In this document: one piece after another, positions 1 to 5,722 of the stretch
Numbering within the stretch: the stretch's first letter is position 1
Layout: every line of letters begins with the position of its first letter
Source: Frankia sp.
Lineage (GTDB): Bacteria; Actinomycetota; Actinomycetes; Frankiales; Frankiaceae
Reading direction: 5' to 3'
NCBI GenBank assembly: GCA_019689615.1
Contig: JADGHD010000221.1
Location: forward strand, 1-7,810
Length of the DNA stretch: 7,810 bases
Position numbers and translations under genes: made by a program
Notes under the pieces: generated by a model
Databases searched by the model: none
Told to the model about the DNA's origin: nothing
Seen by the model: the letters and a program-made list of their open reading frames with translations, nothing else

Positions 1-329
1 GGCGGCGCCAGTGGGCGGCCGGGGCGGTCCCGCCGGAGTACCTCCTGGTCGACGGCGCGCGGGTGGGCCCGGGGTCGCGGGTCCGGCTGCGGCCGCGCCG
101 GTCGGGCGCGGACGTGCAGGACATGTTCCTCGACGGCCACGAGGCGGTGGTCGAGGAGGTCCGCCGCAACCTCGAGGGCGAGCCGTTCCTCGCGGTGACC
201 CTCGTCGACGACCCCGGCGCGGACCTGCTGCGCTGGCATGGCCACCGCTACTACTTCAGCCCGGACGAGGTGGAGGTCATCTCCCCCGCCGCCGGTGCGG
301 CGGCGCCGGCCCGGGAGCCCGGGCGATGA
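1..329 (+). CDS. C-terminal part of a hydrogenase-locus hypothetical protein (5' truncated)
   Basis: An open frame enters from the left edge (first whole codon at position 3) and stops at 327-329, giving 108 visible residues. The segment holds a VDGARVGPGSRVRLRPR stretch, a DMFLDGHEAVVEEV stretch, an AVTLVDDPGADL stretch and then YYFSPDEVEVI. I recall this pattern from the C-terminal end of conserved hypothetical proteins encoded in hydrogenase loci of actinobacteria and other phyla. The alternation of short basic and hydrophobic strands suggests a small beta-rich domain, which is inference. No cysteines or catalytic motif are visible in this part. The last 20 residues are an Ala/Pro-rich tail. 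The stop overlaps the ATG of the downstream protease gene (ATGA), so the two are probably translationally coupled. The biochemical function is unknown and the N-terminal part cannot be seen. Confidence 0.75.
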   Translation, partial: RRQWAAGAVPPEYLLVDGARVGPGSRVRLRPRRSGADVQDMFLDGHEAVVEEVRRNLEGEPFLAVTLVDDPGADLLRWHGHRYYFSPDEVEVISPAAGAAAPAREPGR

Positions 330-1021
330 CGGCCCGGGTGCTCGTCGCCGGGATCGGCAACGTGTTCCTCGGCGACGACGGGTTCGGCGTCCAGGTGGTG
401 CGCCGGATCGCGCGCGGCGCCATCCCCGAGGGCGTGGACGTCGTCGACTACGGCATCCGCGGCGTGCACCTGGCCTACGACCTGCTCGGCGGCCCGTACG
501 GCACGGTCGTGCTGGTCGACGCCGCGCCGGTCGACGGGCCCCCGGGCACGGTCGCGGTGCTGGAGGTCGACACCACGGCCGGGGCGGACGGCGCCGCCGA
601 GGCTGGTGGCGAGGCCGGCCCCGCGGGGGGCCTGGAGTTCCCGTTCCCGGCCGCCGCCGACCCCGCGGCCGGCGCACTCGCGTCCGTCGCCCCCGTGGCC
701 GCCGGCCCAGGCCGGGCCGGTGATGGCCGCGCGGCGGGCAGCGCCACGGCCACGGTGGCGCCACCGGCCGATCCGCTGCCGGCCCCGGCCTTCGACGCCC
801 ACGGGCTGGACCCGGCGTCCGTGCTCGCGCTGCTGCGCGGCCTCGGCGGGCACGTCGACCGGGTCCTCGTGGTCGGCTGCCGGCCGGCATCGCTGGAGGA
901 GGGCATGAGCCTGTCCGAACCCGTCGCGGCCTCGGTGGAGATGGCCGCGCGTCTGACCGTCGAGCTTGCTCGAAACGAAGCCGCCGCCCTGGCCCGCGCC
1001 GGAGAACGGAGGAACAGGTGA
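326..1021 (+). CDS. [NiFe]-hydrogenase maturation endopeptidase (HyaD/HybD/HupD family, M52) with a low-complexity insert
   Basis: This 231-residue protein should cleave the C-terminal tail of the hydrogenase large subunit after nickel insertion, in the cytoplasm. It opens with the family signature VAGIGNVFLGDDGFG (residues 7-21). By alignment with E. coli HybD (Glu16, Asp62, His93), the nickel-sensing ligands are D18, D65 in VVLVDAA, and H159 in FDAHGLDP. The C-terminal VLVVGCRP (about 180-187) and LSEPVAASVEMA stretches also match the family. I chose ATG 326 because GGGAG lies at 313-317, the ATG overlaps the preceding stop, and the signature starts only a few residues later. The open frame extends further upstream but has no family similarity there. 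D65 and H159 are 94 residues apart instead of about 31, because an Ala/Gly/Pro-rich segment of about 63 residues (roughly 83-152) is inserted. The family call is firm. That its substrate is the HhyL encoded next door is inferred from the neighbourhood. Confidence 0.93.
   Translation: MTARVLVAGIGNVFLGDDGFGVQVVRRIARGAIPEGVDVVDYGIRGVHLAYDLLGGPYGTVVLVDAAPVDGPPGTVAVLEVDTTAGADGAAEAGGEAGPAGGLEFPFPAAADPAAGALASVAPVAAGPGRAGDGRAAGSATATVAPPADPLPAPAFDAHGLDPASVLALLRGLGGHVDRVLVVGCRPASLEEGMSLSEPVAASVEMAARLTVELARNEAAALARAGERRNR
572..781 (+). other. Ala/Gly/Pro-rich insertion inside the maturation protease
   Basis: Residues about 83-152 of the endopeptidase are almost entirely Ala, Gly, Pro, Asp, Val and Ser, with one short hydrophobic patch (GLEFPFPAA). 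The segment lies between the strand carrying the second nickel ligand (D65) and the helix carrying the third (H159), where HybD has only a short loop. It remains in frame and flanking motifs are intact, so the gene does not look broken. It is probably a disordered loop expanded in a GC-rich genome. Confidence 0.7.
1008..1013 (+). promoter_or_regulatory. Ribosome binding site of hhyS
   Basis: GGAGGA ends seven bases before ATG 1021 and four bases before the in-frame GTG 1018. The spacing favours ATG 1021, which overlaps the TGA (1019-1021) of the protease gene by one base. The site lies inside the protease coding sequence, so hhyS has no intergenic leader of its own. Confidence 0.7.
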
Positions 1022-2130
1022 TGGCCACGACGAGCGCGCTCGGCGGGCACCGGGCCGAGCAGGAGCGCGCCGGGTTCGACGAGATCACGATCCTGTGGAT
1101 CTCGGAGGGGATGAGCTGCGACGGCGACACCGTCTCGGTCACCGCCGCCGGGCAGCCGGCGATCGAGGATGTGCTGCTCGGCCTCATTCCCGGCCTGCCC
1201 GCCGTGCACCTGCACAACAAGGTGCTGTCCCCGACGCTGGGCGGCGAGCAGTTCCTCGCCCCGTTCCGCGCGGCCGCGCACGGCGACCTCGCCCCGTTCA
1301 TCCTCGTGATCGAGGGCTCGATCCCGAACGAGAAGATCAACGGTGACGGGTACTGGACGTCCTTTGGCAACGACCTCATCACCGGCGAGCCGCTGACGCT
1401 GAACTGGTGGATCGACACCCTCGCGCCCAAGGCGTGGGCGGTGGTCGCGATCGGCACCTGCGCGACCTACGGGGGCATCCACGCGATGGCGGGCAACGCC
1501 ACCGGCTGCATGGGGCTTGCCGACTACCTCGGCTGGGACTTCCGGTCCGTCGGCGGGCTGCCGATCGTGAACGTCCCGGGCTGCCCGGTGCAGCCGGAGA
1601 ACTTCATGGAGACCCTGACCTGGCTGCTGTACCACGCGGCCGGGTCGGCGCCGCCCCCGCCGCTGGACGAGCAGCTGCGCCCGCAGTGGCTGTTCGGCAA
1701 GACCGTGCACGAGGGCTGCGACCGGGGCGGCTACTACGAGCAGGGCGACTTCGCCCGGAACTACAACTCGCCGAAGTGCCAGGTCATGATCGGCTGCTGG
1801 GGGCCGGTGGTCAACTGCAACGTGCCGAAGCGCGGCTGGATGGGCGGCCTCGGCGGCTGCCCCAACGTCGGTGGGGTCTGCATCGGCTGCACCATGCCGG
1901 GTTTTCCGGACAAGTTCATGCCGTTCATGGACATGCCTCCGGGCAGCGGGCTGTCGACGATGATCACCCAGCCGTACGGCCGGTTCATCAGGCGGCTGCG
2001 CGGCATTACCAACAGCACGGTCAACAAGGAACCACGGTGGCGCCACAACCGTTCGGAGCTCACCAGCGGCTACGATCCGCGCTGGCGTCCCACGCGGTCG
2101 AGGAGCGTTTCCGACGCAGGCGTGCGGTGA
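1021..2130 (+). CDS. hhyS: [NiFe]-hydrogenase small subunit, group 1h (actinobacterial high-affinity type)
   Basis: This 369-residue protein carries the Fe-S relay that takes electrons from the NiFe site of HhyL. The proximal cluster motif is SCDGD, with C33 followed three residues later by D36 where ordinary hydrogenases have Cys. The other proximal ligands are C147 (GTCATYGG) and C188 (PGCPVQPENF). The distal set is H230, C233, C253 and C259 (VHEGC, then KCQVMIGC). The medial set is C266, C280, C287 and C290 (NCNVPKRGW, GGCPN, VCIGC). Three Cys plus one Asp at the proximal cluster and three [4Fe-4S] clusters are known from the Ralstonia eutropha actinobacterial-type hydrogenase, which defines this group. 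There is no twin-arginine signal, so the subunit stays on the cytoplasmic side. The family-typical C-terminal stretch around TNSTVNKEPRWRH is present, followed by a short basic tail. hhyL follows after 80 bases. The group assignment is by recognised motifs, not by a search. Confidence 0.96.
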   Translation: MATTSALGGHRAEQERAGFDEITILWISEGMSCDGDTVSVTAAGQPAIEDVLLGLIPGLPAVHLHNKVLSPTLGGEQFLAPFRAAAHGDLAPFILVIEGSIPNEKINGDGYWTSFGNDLITGEPLTLNWWIDTLAPKAWAVVAIGTCATYGGIHAMAGNATGCMGLADYLGWDFRSVGGLPIVNVPGCPVQPENFMETLTWLLYHAAGSAPPPPLDEQLRPQWLFGKTVHEGCDRGGYYEQGDFARNYNSPKCQVMIGCWGPVVNCNVPKRGWMGGLGGCPNVGGVCIGCTMPGFPDKFMPFMDMPPGSGLSTMITQPYGRFIRRLRGITNSTVNKEPRWRHNRSELTSGYDPRWRPTRSRSVSDAGVR

Positions 2131-2176
2131 CTCCCTCCCCCCTCTTCTCCGTTCTCTCGTCCCGCACCTTCCTGCC
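2131..2176 (+). other. Pyrimidine-rich tract between hhyS and hhyL
   Basis: Directly after the hhyS stop, 41 of 46 bases are C or T on the + strand, beginning with 20 unbroken pyrimidines (2131-2150). The tract cannot fold on itself, has no terminator-like stem and codes for nothing recognisable. It could be a single-stranded leader, a binding site for an RNA-binding protein, or a rho-dependent type of site (C-rich, G-poor). These roles are inference. Confidence 0.6.
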
Positions 2177-2186
2177 GTAAGCCACG

Positions 2187-2204
2187 TTTTTCCACACGGA
2201 AAGG
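2187..2204 (+). promoter_or_regulatory. Small hairpin covering the hhyL ribosome binding site
   Basis: TTTCC (2189-2193) and GGAAA (2198-2202) are perfect inverted repeats around an ACAC loop. Two further G-U pairs (2187/2204 and 2188/2203) would extend the stem to 7 bp in RNA. The right arm is GGAAAGG (2198-2204), the only plausible Shine-Dalgarno sequence for ATG 2211, six bases away. The hairpin could therefore reduce hhyL initiation unless melted by ribosomes or a factor. The stem is A/U-rich and weak, so the effect may be small. Confidence 0.4.
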
Positions 2205-2210
2205 CCAGAC

Positions 2211-4004
2211 ATGGCGGCGAGAACCACCCAGCGCGCGGCAACCGAGTCGGCGCAGCTCGTCGAGATGTCCTGGGACCCCATCACGCGCATCATCGGGAAC
2301 CTGGGCATCTACACGAAGATCGACTTCGCGAACCGGCGGGTAGCCGAGTGTCACAGCACGTCGTCGCTGTTCCGCGGCTATCCGATGTTCATGAAGGGCA
2401 AGGACCCGCGCGACGCCGGCTTCATCACCAGCCGCATCTGCGGCATCTGCGGCGACAACCACACCACCTGTTCGGTCTACGCCCAGCAGATGGCCTACAA
2501 CGTGAAGCCGCCCCCCATGGCGGAATGGATCGTGAACCTGGGCGAAGCCGCCGAGTACATGTTCGACCACACGATCTTCCAGGACAACCTGGTCTTCGTC
2601 GACTACTGCGCGGCGATGGTCGCCCAGACCAACCCCAGCGTCATGGCCCGCGCCGAGAACACCCCGGCGCCGAACGGCGGGATCCACGGCTACCGCACGA
2701 TCGCCGACATCATGCGGTCGTTCAACCCGTTCGAGGGCGAGTTCTACCGCGAGGCCCTGCGGATGTCCCGGGTGACCCGCGAGATGTTCTGCCTGATGGA
2801 GGGCAGGCATGTGCACCCGTCGACGGTGTATCCGGGTGGCGTGGGCACCATGCCGGAGCCGACGGTGTTCACCGACTACCTCAGCCGGCTGCTGTCGATG
2901 CTGGATTTCGTCAAGAAGTCCGTGGCGATGAACGACGACGTGTTCGACTTCTTCTACCAGGCGCTGCCCGGTTACGAGGAGGTCGGCCGGCGCCGGGTGC
3001 TGCTCGGCTGCTGGGGCGCCTGGCAGGACCCCACCGTCTGCGACTACCGCTACGAGACCATGAACGACTGGGGGCGGGCGATGTTCGTCACCCCCGGGAT
3101 CGTGGTCGACGGCGAGCTGGTCACGACGAACCTCGTCGACATCAACCTGGGCATCCGGATCCTGCTCGGCAGCTCCTACTACGGCGACTGGGTGAACGAG
3201 GAGCCGTTCGTCACCCGTGACCCGCTGGGCAACCCGGTGGACATGCGCCACCCGTGGAACCAGACGACGCTGCCCGAGCCGCAGAAGCGGGACTTCAGCG
3301 GCAGGTACAGCTGGGTGATGAGCCCGCGCTGGTACGACCAGCGCAGCGGCGAGCACCTGGCGCTCGACACCGGCGGCGGCCCGTTCGCCCGGCTCTACAC
3401 GACCGCGCTCGCCGGCCTGGTCAACACCCCGTACGTCACCACCACCGGCCGCAGCGTCCAGATCTCCCTGCCGAAGAGCGAGCGGCTGCCGGAGATGACC
3501 CTGGAGTGGAAGATCCCGCCGTGGTCCAACGCCATTGAGCGCAACCGGGCACGGGTGTACTTCGTGGCGTACTCGGCCGCGATGGCCCTGCTCTTCCTGG
3601 AGCAGGCCATGGAGCGGGTCCGCGCCGGCGACATCCGGGTGTTCACCGACTTCAAGGTCCCCGACGAGGCCATCGGCTGCGGCTTCCACGAGGCCGTGCG
3701 CGGGGTGCTGTCCCACCACCTCGTCATCCAGGACGGGAAGATCGCCAACTACCACCCGTACCCGCCGACGCCGTGGAACGCCAGCCCGCGTGACAGCTTC
3801 GGCACGCCCGGCCCGTACGAGGACGCCGTCCAGGACATGCCGATCTTCGAGGAGAACGGCCCGGACGACTTCAAGGGCGTCGACATCATGCGGGCGGTCC
3901 GCAGCTTCGACCCCTGCCTGCCCTGCGGCGTGCACATGTACGTCGGCAACGGGCGCACGATCACCCAGCGGCACTCCCCCATGCTGGGCGCCCAACATGG
4001 CTGA
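2211..4004 (+). CDS. hhyL: [NiFe]-hydrogenase large subunit, group 1h (actinobacterial high-affinity type)
   Basis: This 597-residue protein holds the NiFe(CN)2CO active site that oxidises H2, possibly at atmospheric concentrations as shown for group 1h enzymes in other actinobacteria. The N-terminal L1 motif is SRICGICGDNHTTCS with nickel ligands C77 and C80 and the conserved H84. The C-terminal L2 motif is DPCLPCGVH with ligands C569 and C572 and H575. The CGDNH form of L1 and the PCGVHMYVGNGR form of L2 are typical of this group. Twenty-two residues follow H575 (from MYVGNGR to the terminal LGAQHG), and these should be removed by the maturation endopeptidase encoded at 326-1021. No signal or membrane segment is visible, and the protein should pair with HhyS. 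ATG 2211 is supported by GGAAAGG at 2198-2204 and by the conserved SWDPITRIIGNLGIY stretch soon after. The 3' end overlaps the next gene by eight bases. Length and motifs look intact. Confidence 0.97.
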   Translation: MAARTTQRAATESAQLVEMSWDPITRIIGNLGIYTKIDFANRRVAECHSTSSLFRGYPMFMKGKDPRDAGFITSRICGICGDNHTTCSVYAQQMAYNVKPPPMAEWIVNLGEAAEYMFDHTIFQDNLVFVDYCAAMVAQTNPSVMARAENTPAPNGGIHGYRTIADIMRSFNPFEGEFYREALRMSRVTREMFCLMEGRHVHPSTVYPGGVGTMPEPTVFTDYLSRLLSMLDFVKKSVAMNDDVFDFFYQALPGYEEVGRRRVLLGCWGAWQDPTVCDYRYETMNDWGRAMFVTPGIVVDGELVTTNLVDINLGIRILLGSSYYGDWVNEEPFVTRDPLGNPVDMRHPWNQTTLPEPQKRDFSGRYSWVMSPRWYDQRSGEHLALDTGGGPFARLYTTALAGLVNTPYVTTTGRSVQISLPKSERLPEMTLEWKIPPWSNAIERNRARVYFVAYSAAMALLFLEQAMERVRAGDIRVFTDFKVPDEAIGCGFHEAVRGVLSHHLVIQDGKIANYHPYPPTPWNASPRDSFGTPGPYEDAVQDMPIFEENGPDDFKGVDIMRAVRSFDPCLPCGVHMYVGNGRTITQRHSPMLGAQHG

Positions 4005-4695
4005 CCCGCCGCGCGCCGGCACCGCGGCGCCCGGCAGCGCCCCTGGCCGCGCCGAGCCGGCGGCGGTCACGGGCAGGCCGGAACCGGACACCGCGGGCGA
4101 GCCGGCGGCGGTCACGGGCGGGCCGGCGCCGGACGGCGGCCCCGGCCGCCGGCGGCTGGACGACGCGGCCGTGCGGGAGCGCCTCGACCTGGTCGACGGG
4201 CTGCTCGAGCAGGTCGAGCGGGCGCCGGGGCCGACGGCCGAGCTGGCCATGGACGCGGTGGCCACGCTGCTGGAGGTCTACGGCGAGGCGCTGGCCAGGG
4301 CCGCCGACCACGCCGCGGGCGCCCCGGCCGTGATCGCCGCGATGACCGGCGACGAACTGCTCACCCACCTGTTCGCGCTGCACGACGTGCACCCTGACCC
4401 GGTCGAGCGGCGGGCCGAGCGGGCGCTGGAGATGCTTCGCCCGCGCCTCGGCGGCGTCGGCGCCGAGGCCGAGCTGGTCGGGGTCGATGGCGGGGCGGCG
4501 ACGGTCGTGGTGCGCGCCGATGGCGGGTGCGGGGCGGCCGCGAGCGCGGCCGCGGGCGGCGCGGCGGTCCGGGAGGCGGTCCTGGCCGCGGCGCCGGAGC
4601 TGTCCGACGTGCGCGTCACCACCGCCGCGAAACGGGCGCTCGTCCCCCTCGACGCGCTGCGCCGCGGCCCGGCCACGCTGGAGCAGGCACGGTGA
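3997..4695 (+). CDS. NifU C-terminal-domain-like hydrogenase accessory protein with a degenerate CxxC
   Basis: This 232-residue protein is encoded where group 1h operons usually carry a NifU-like Fe-S protein. Residues 1-48 are a Pro/Ala/Gly-rich linker with an internal repeat. A helical region follows (about 50-125: RERLDLVDGLLEQVE, AVATLLEVYGEAL, TGDELLTHLFALHDVHP). The last about 100 residues (MLRPRLGGVGAEAEL, then TVVVRADGGC, then REAVLAAAPELSDVRV) have the arrangement of a NifU C-terminal domain. That domain normally carries CxxC for binding or transferring a cluster. Here only C178 is present, position 181 is Ala, and the protein has no other Cys. It may have lost stable cluster binding or bind one across a dimer. 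ATG 3997 overlaps the hhyL stop (ATGGCTGA) and has no clear Shine-Dalgarno, suggesting coupling. The fold assignment is from pattern memory and neighbourhood. Confidence 0.8.
   Translation: MADPPRAGTAAPGSAPGRAEPAAVTGRPEPDTAGEPAAVTGGPAPDGGPGRRRLDDAAVRERLDLVDGLLEQVERAPGPTAELAMDAVATLLEVYGEALARAADHAAGAPAVIAAMTGDELLTHLFALHDVHPDPVERRAERALEMLRPRLGGVGAEAELVGVDGGAATVVVRADGGCGAAASAAAGGAAVREAVLAAAPELSDVRVTTAAKRALVPLDALRRGPATLEQAR
4054..4134 (+). repeat. Direct repeat of 36 bases, 45-base period, in the NifU-like gene
   Basis: Two copies of a 36-base unit (4054-4089 and 4099-4134) are separated by nine bases. Each encodes EPAAVTG(R/G)P(E/A)PD, so the protein linker is duplicated in frame with a 15-residue period. 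The first 21 bases are identical between copies and only a few later bases differ, which suggests a fairly recent tandem duplication. It affects only the disordered N-terminal linker. Confidence 0.85.
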
Positions 4696-5378
4696 GTGTT
4701 GGGCTCGGGCCGCGGCCGGCCGGTGGCGCGCTGCACCGGCTGACCCTGCGCGCGACCCGCGCCCGCGAGCGGGCCGCCGCAACGGCGCAGCGGTGTGACC
4801 TGTGCGCCCAGCCCCTGCCCGAGGCCCACCGCCACCTGCTCGACGAGCGGACCTCGGCGCTGCGCTGCGTGTGCCGGGCCTGCGCGCTGCTGTTCGCCCG
4901 CGAGGCCGCGGGGCGTGGCCACTACCTGCTCATCCCGGACCGGCGGGTCCGCCTGCCCAGCCTGTCGTCGCGGGCCCTGGGGATGCCGGTGGGCCTGGCC
5001 TTCCTCGTCTGCCAGGCCGACGGGCAGGTCATCGCGCACTACCCGAGCCCGATCGGGGTCACCCAGGGCGAAGTCGATTCGACGGTCTGGGCCCGGGCAC
5101 GGGAGCAGTGCGAGGAGCTGACCACGGTCAGGCCGCTGGTGGAGGCGCTGCTGGTCAACACGGCCAGGGGTGCGGACGAGCACTGGATCGTCCCCATCGA
5201 CGTCTGCTACCGGCTCGTCGCCGTCATCCAGGCGGAGTGGCGGGGCCTCTCCGGCGGCAGCACGGTGTGGCCCGCCGTCACGGAGTTCTTCGCCGCGCTC
5301 CGCGACGGCGCCGAGCCCGGCGGCAAGGCGGGGGCTGACACCGCGGCCTCGGCTGGCACAGGCAGCCAGGACAGGTGA
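4692..5378 (+). CDS. DUF5947-like hydrogenase-locus protein with a cysteine cluster
   Basis: This 228-residue protein resembles the uncharacterised DUF5947 family, which I know from hydrogenase gene clusters. It carries a five-cysteine array near the N-terminus: C35 and C38 (CDLC), then C59, C61 and C64 (CVCRAC). This is a rubredoxin- or zinc-ribbon-like spacing that could bind Zn or Fe. The segment HYLLIPDRRVRLPSL follows, then a globular part with GMPVGLAFLV, YPSPIGVTQGEVDSTVW and WIVPIDVCYRLVAVIQAEWRGLSGG (in two adjoining pieces, about 155-195). The C-terminal tail is low complexity. I chose GTG 4692 because it overlaps the preceding stop (GTGA) and has GGAG at 4680-4683. The open frame continues upstream only as a shadow of the NifU-like gene. 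The family name is recalled from memory, and the molecular role is unknown. The neighbours suggest electron transfer or metal delivery to Hhy. Confidence 0.82.
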   Translation: MSVGLGPRPAGGALHRLTLRATRARERAAATAQRCDLCAQPLPEAHRHLLDERTSALRCVCRACALLFAREAAGRGHYLLIPDRRVRLPSLSSRALGMPVGLAFLVCQADGQVIAHYPSPIGVTQGEVDSTVWARAREQCEELTTVRPLVEALLVNTARGADEHWIVPIDVCYRLVAVIQAEWRGLSGGSTVWPAVTEFFAALRDGAEPGGKAGADTAASAGTGSQDR

Positions 5379-5390
5379 CGAGGAGGAACC

Positions 5391-5600
5391 ATGGCCAAGA
5401 TCAAGATCGGCAAGCCGGACGTGGCCATCGACGCCCCAGCGCACATCCGCGGCGTGCCACAGGGCAACGTGCGGGCGGTCTACAGCAAGCAGCCCGGCCA
5501 CCACCCGGACGGCACGGCGGACGCGCGCCGCTCCACCGGCATCAAGGCGGCGCATCTCGACCCCGTCCTCGACTCGATGCCGAACCTGCCGCCTGGCTGA
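5391..5600 (+). CDS. Conserved small hydrogenase-operon protein (69 residues)
   Basis: This 69-residue protein starts with MAKIKIGKPDVAIDAPAHI and continues GVPQGN, KQPGHHPDGTADARRSTGI and DPVLDSMPNLPPG. It has no cysteines, no signal peptide and no membrane segment. It is rich in Gly, Pro and charged residues and is probably mostly extended or disordered alone. I recall similar small proteins with a QGN, QPGHxxDGT, ARRSTGI and MPNL(S/P)P pattern from group 1h loci of other actinomycetes, so it looks conserved and not spurious. A strong Shine-Dalgarno (AGGAGGAA at 5381-5388) lies just before ATG 5391, and the gene starts 12 bases after the DUF5947-like stop. The function is unknown. The conserved His pair and Arg-Arg-Ser-Thr patch might contact a partner protein. 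A structural or assembly-factor role in the hydrogenase complex is inference. Confidence 0.85.
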   Translation: MAKIKIGKPDVAIDAPAHIRGVPQGNVRAVYSKQPGHHPDGTADARRSTGIKAAHLDPVLDSMPNLPPG

Positions 5601-5722
5601 GCATCCGCGGCCCGCCGGCCCGGCCCGCCCATCTGCCGGTTCCGGCGGGCGGGCGCCGGGCGGCGGGCGGCATCGGCCCCAGCACCCTACGGACGCACCG
5701 AACACCCAGGAAGGAGAAGGAT
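5601..5722 (+). other. 122-base GC-rich gap between the two small genes
   Basis: The stretch contains no convincing coding frame. Its left two thirds (about 5605-5672) is nearly all G and C with many GCCCGCC/GGCGGGC-type inverted repeats. Its right end carries the ribosome binding site AAGGAG (5711-5716) of the 37-residue gene. I see no clear promoter boxes, though an actinobacterial promoter is hard to exclude by eye. Confidence 0.6.
5623..5650 (+). terminator. GC-rich hairpin, possible attenuator or U-less terminator
   Basis: GCCCGCC (5623-5629) pairs perfectly with GGCGGGC (5644-5650), a 7-bp all-GC stem with a 14-base loop. Flanking GC runs offer alternative, longer pairings. No T-run follows, so it is not a standard rho-independent terminator, but actinobacteria often lack the T-run. 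It lies inside what looks like one operon, so partial termination or mRNA-end stabilisation is more likely than full termination. Confidence 0.3.

Noticed and set aside
11..325. Upstream in-frame extension of the maturation protease
   Set aside because: The translation is Arg/Gly/Pro-rich noise out of frame with the true upstream gene. The family signature starts right after ATG 326, which has its own ribosome binding site.
475..2241. Minus-strand open frame of 588 codons opposite the protease and hhyS
   Set aside because: High GC makes stops rare. The translation is Arg/Ala/Pro-rich with no family motif, and the + strand holds a complete, motif-rich gene.
3535..3996. Upstream extension of the NifU-like frame inside hhyL
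   Set aside because: Its translation is Arg/Ser/Thr-rich shadow sequence. ATG 3997, overlapping the hhyL stop, gives a sensible protein start.
2070..4265. Minus-strand open frame of 731 codons opposite hhyL
   Set aside because: The translation is rich in His, Arg, Val and Ala and mirrors hhyL codon structure. It has no recognisable domain and lies opposite a certain gene.
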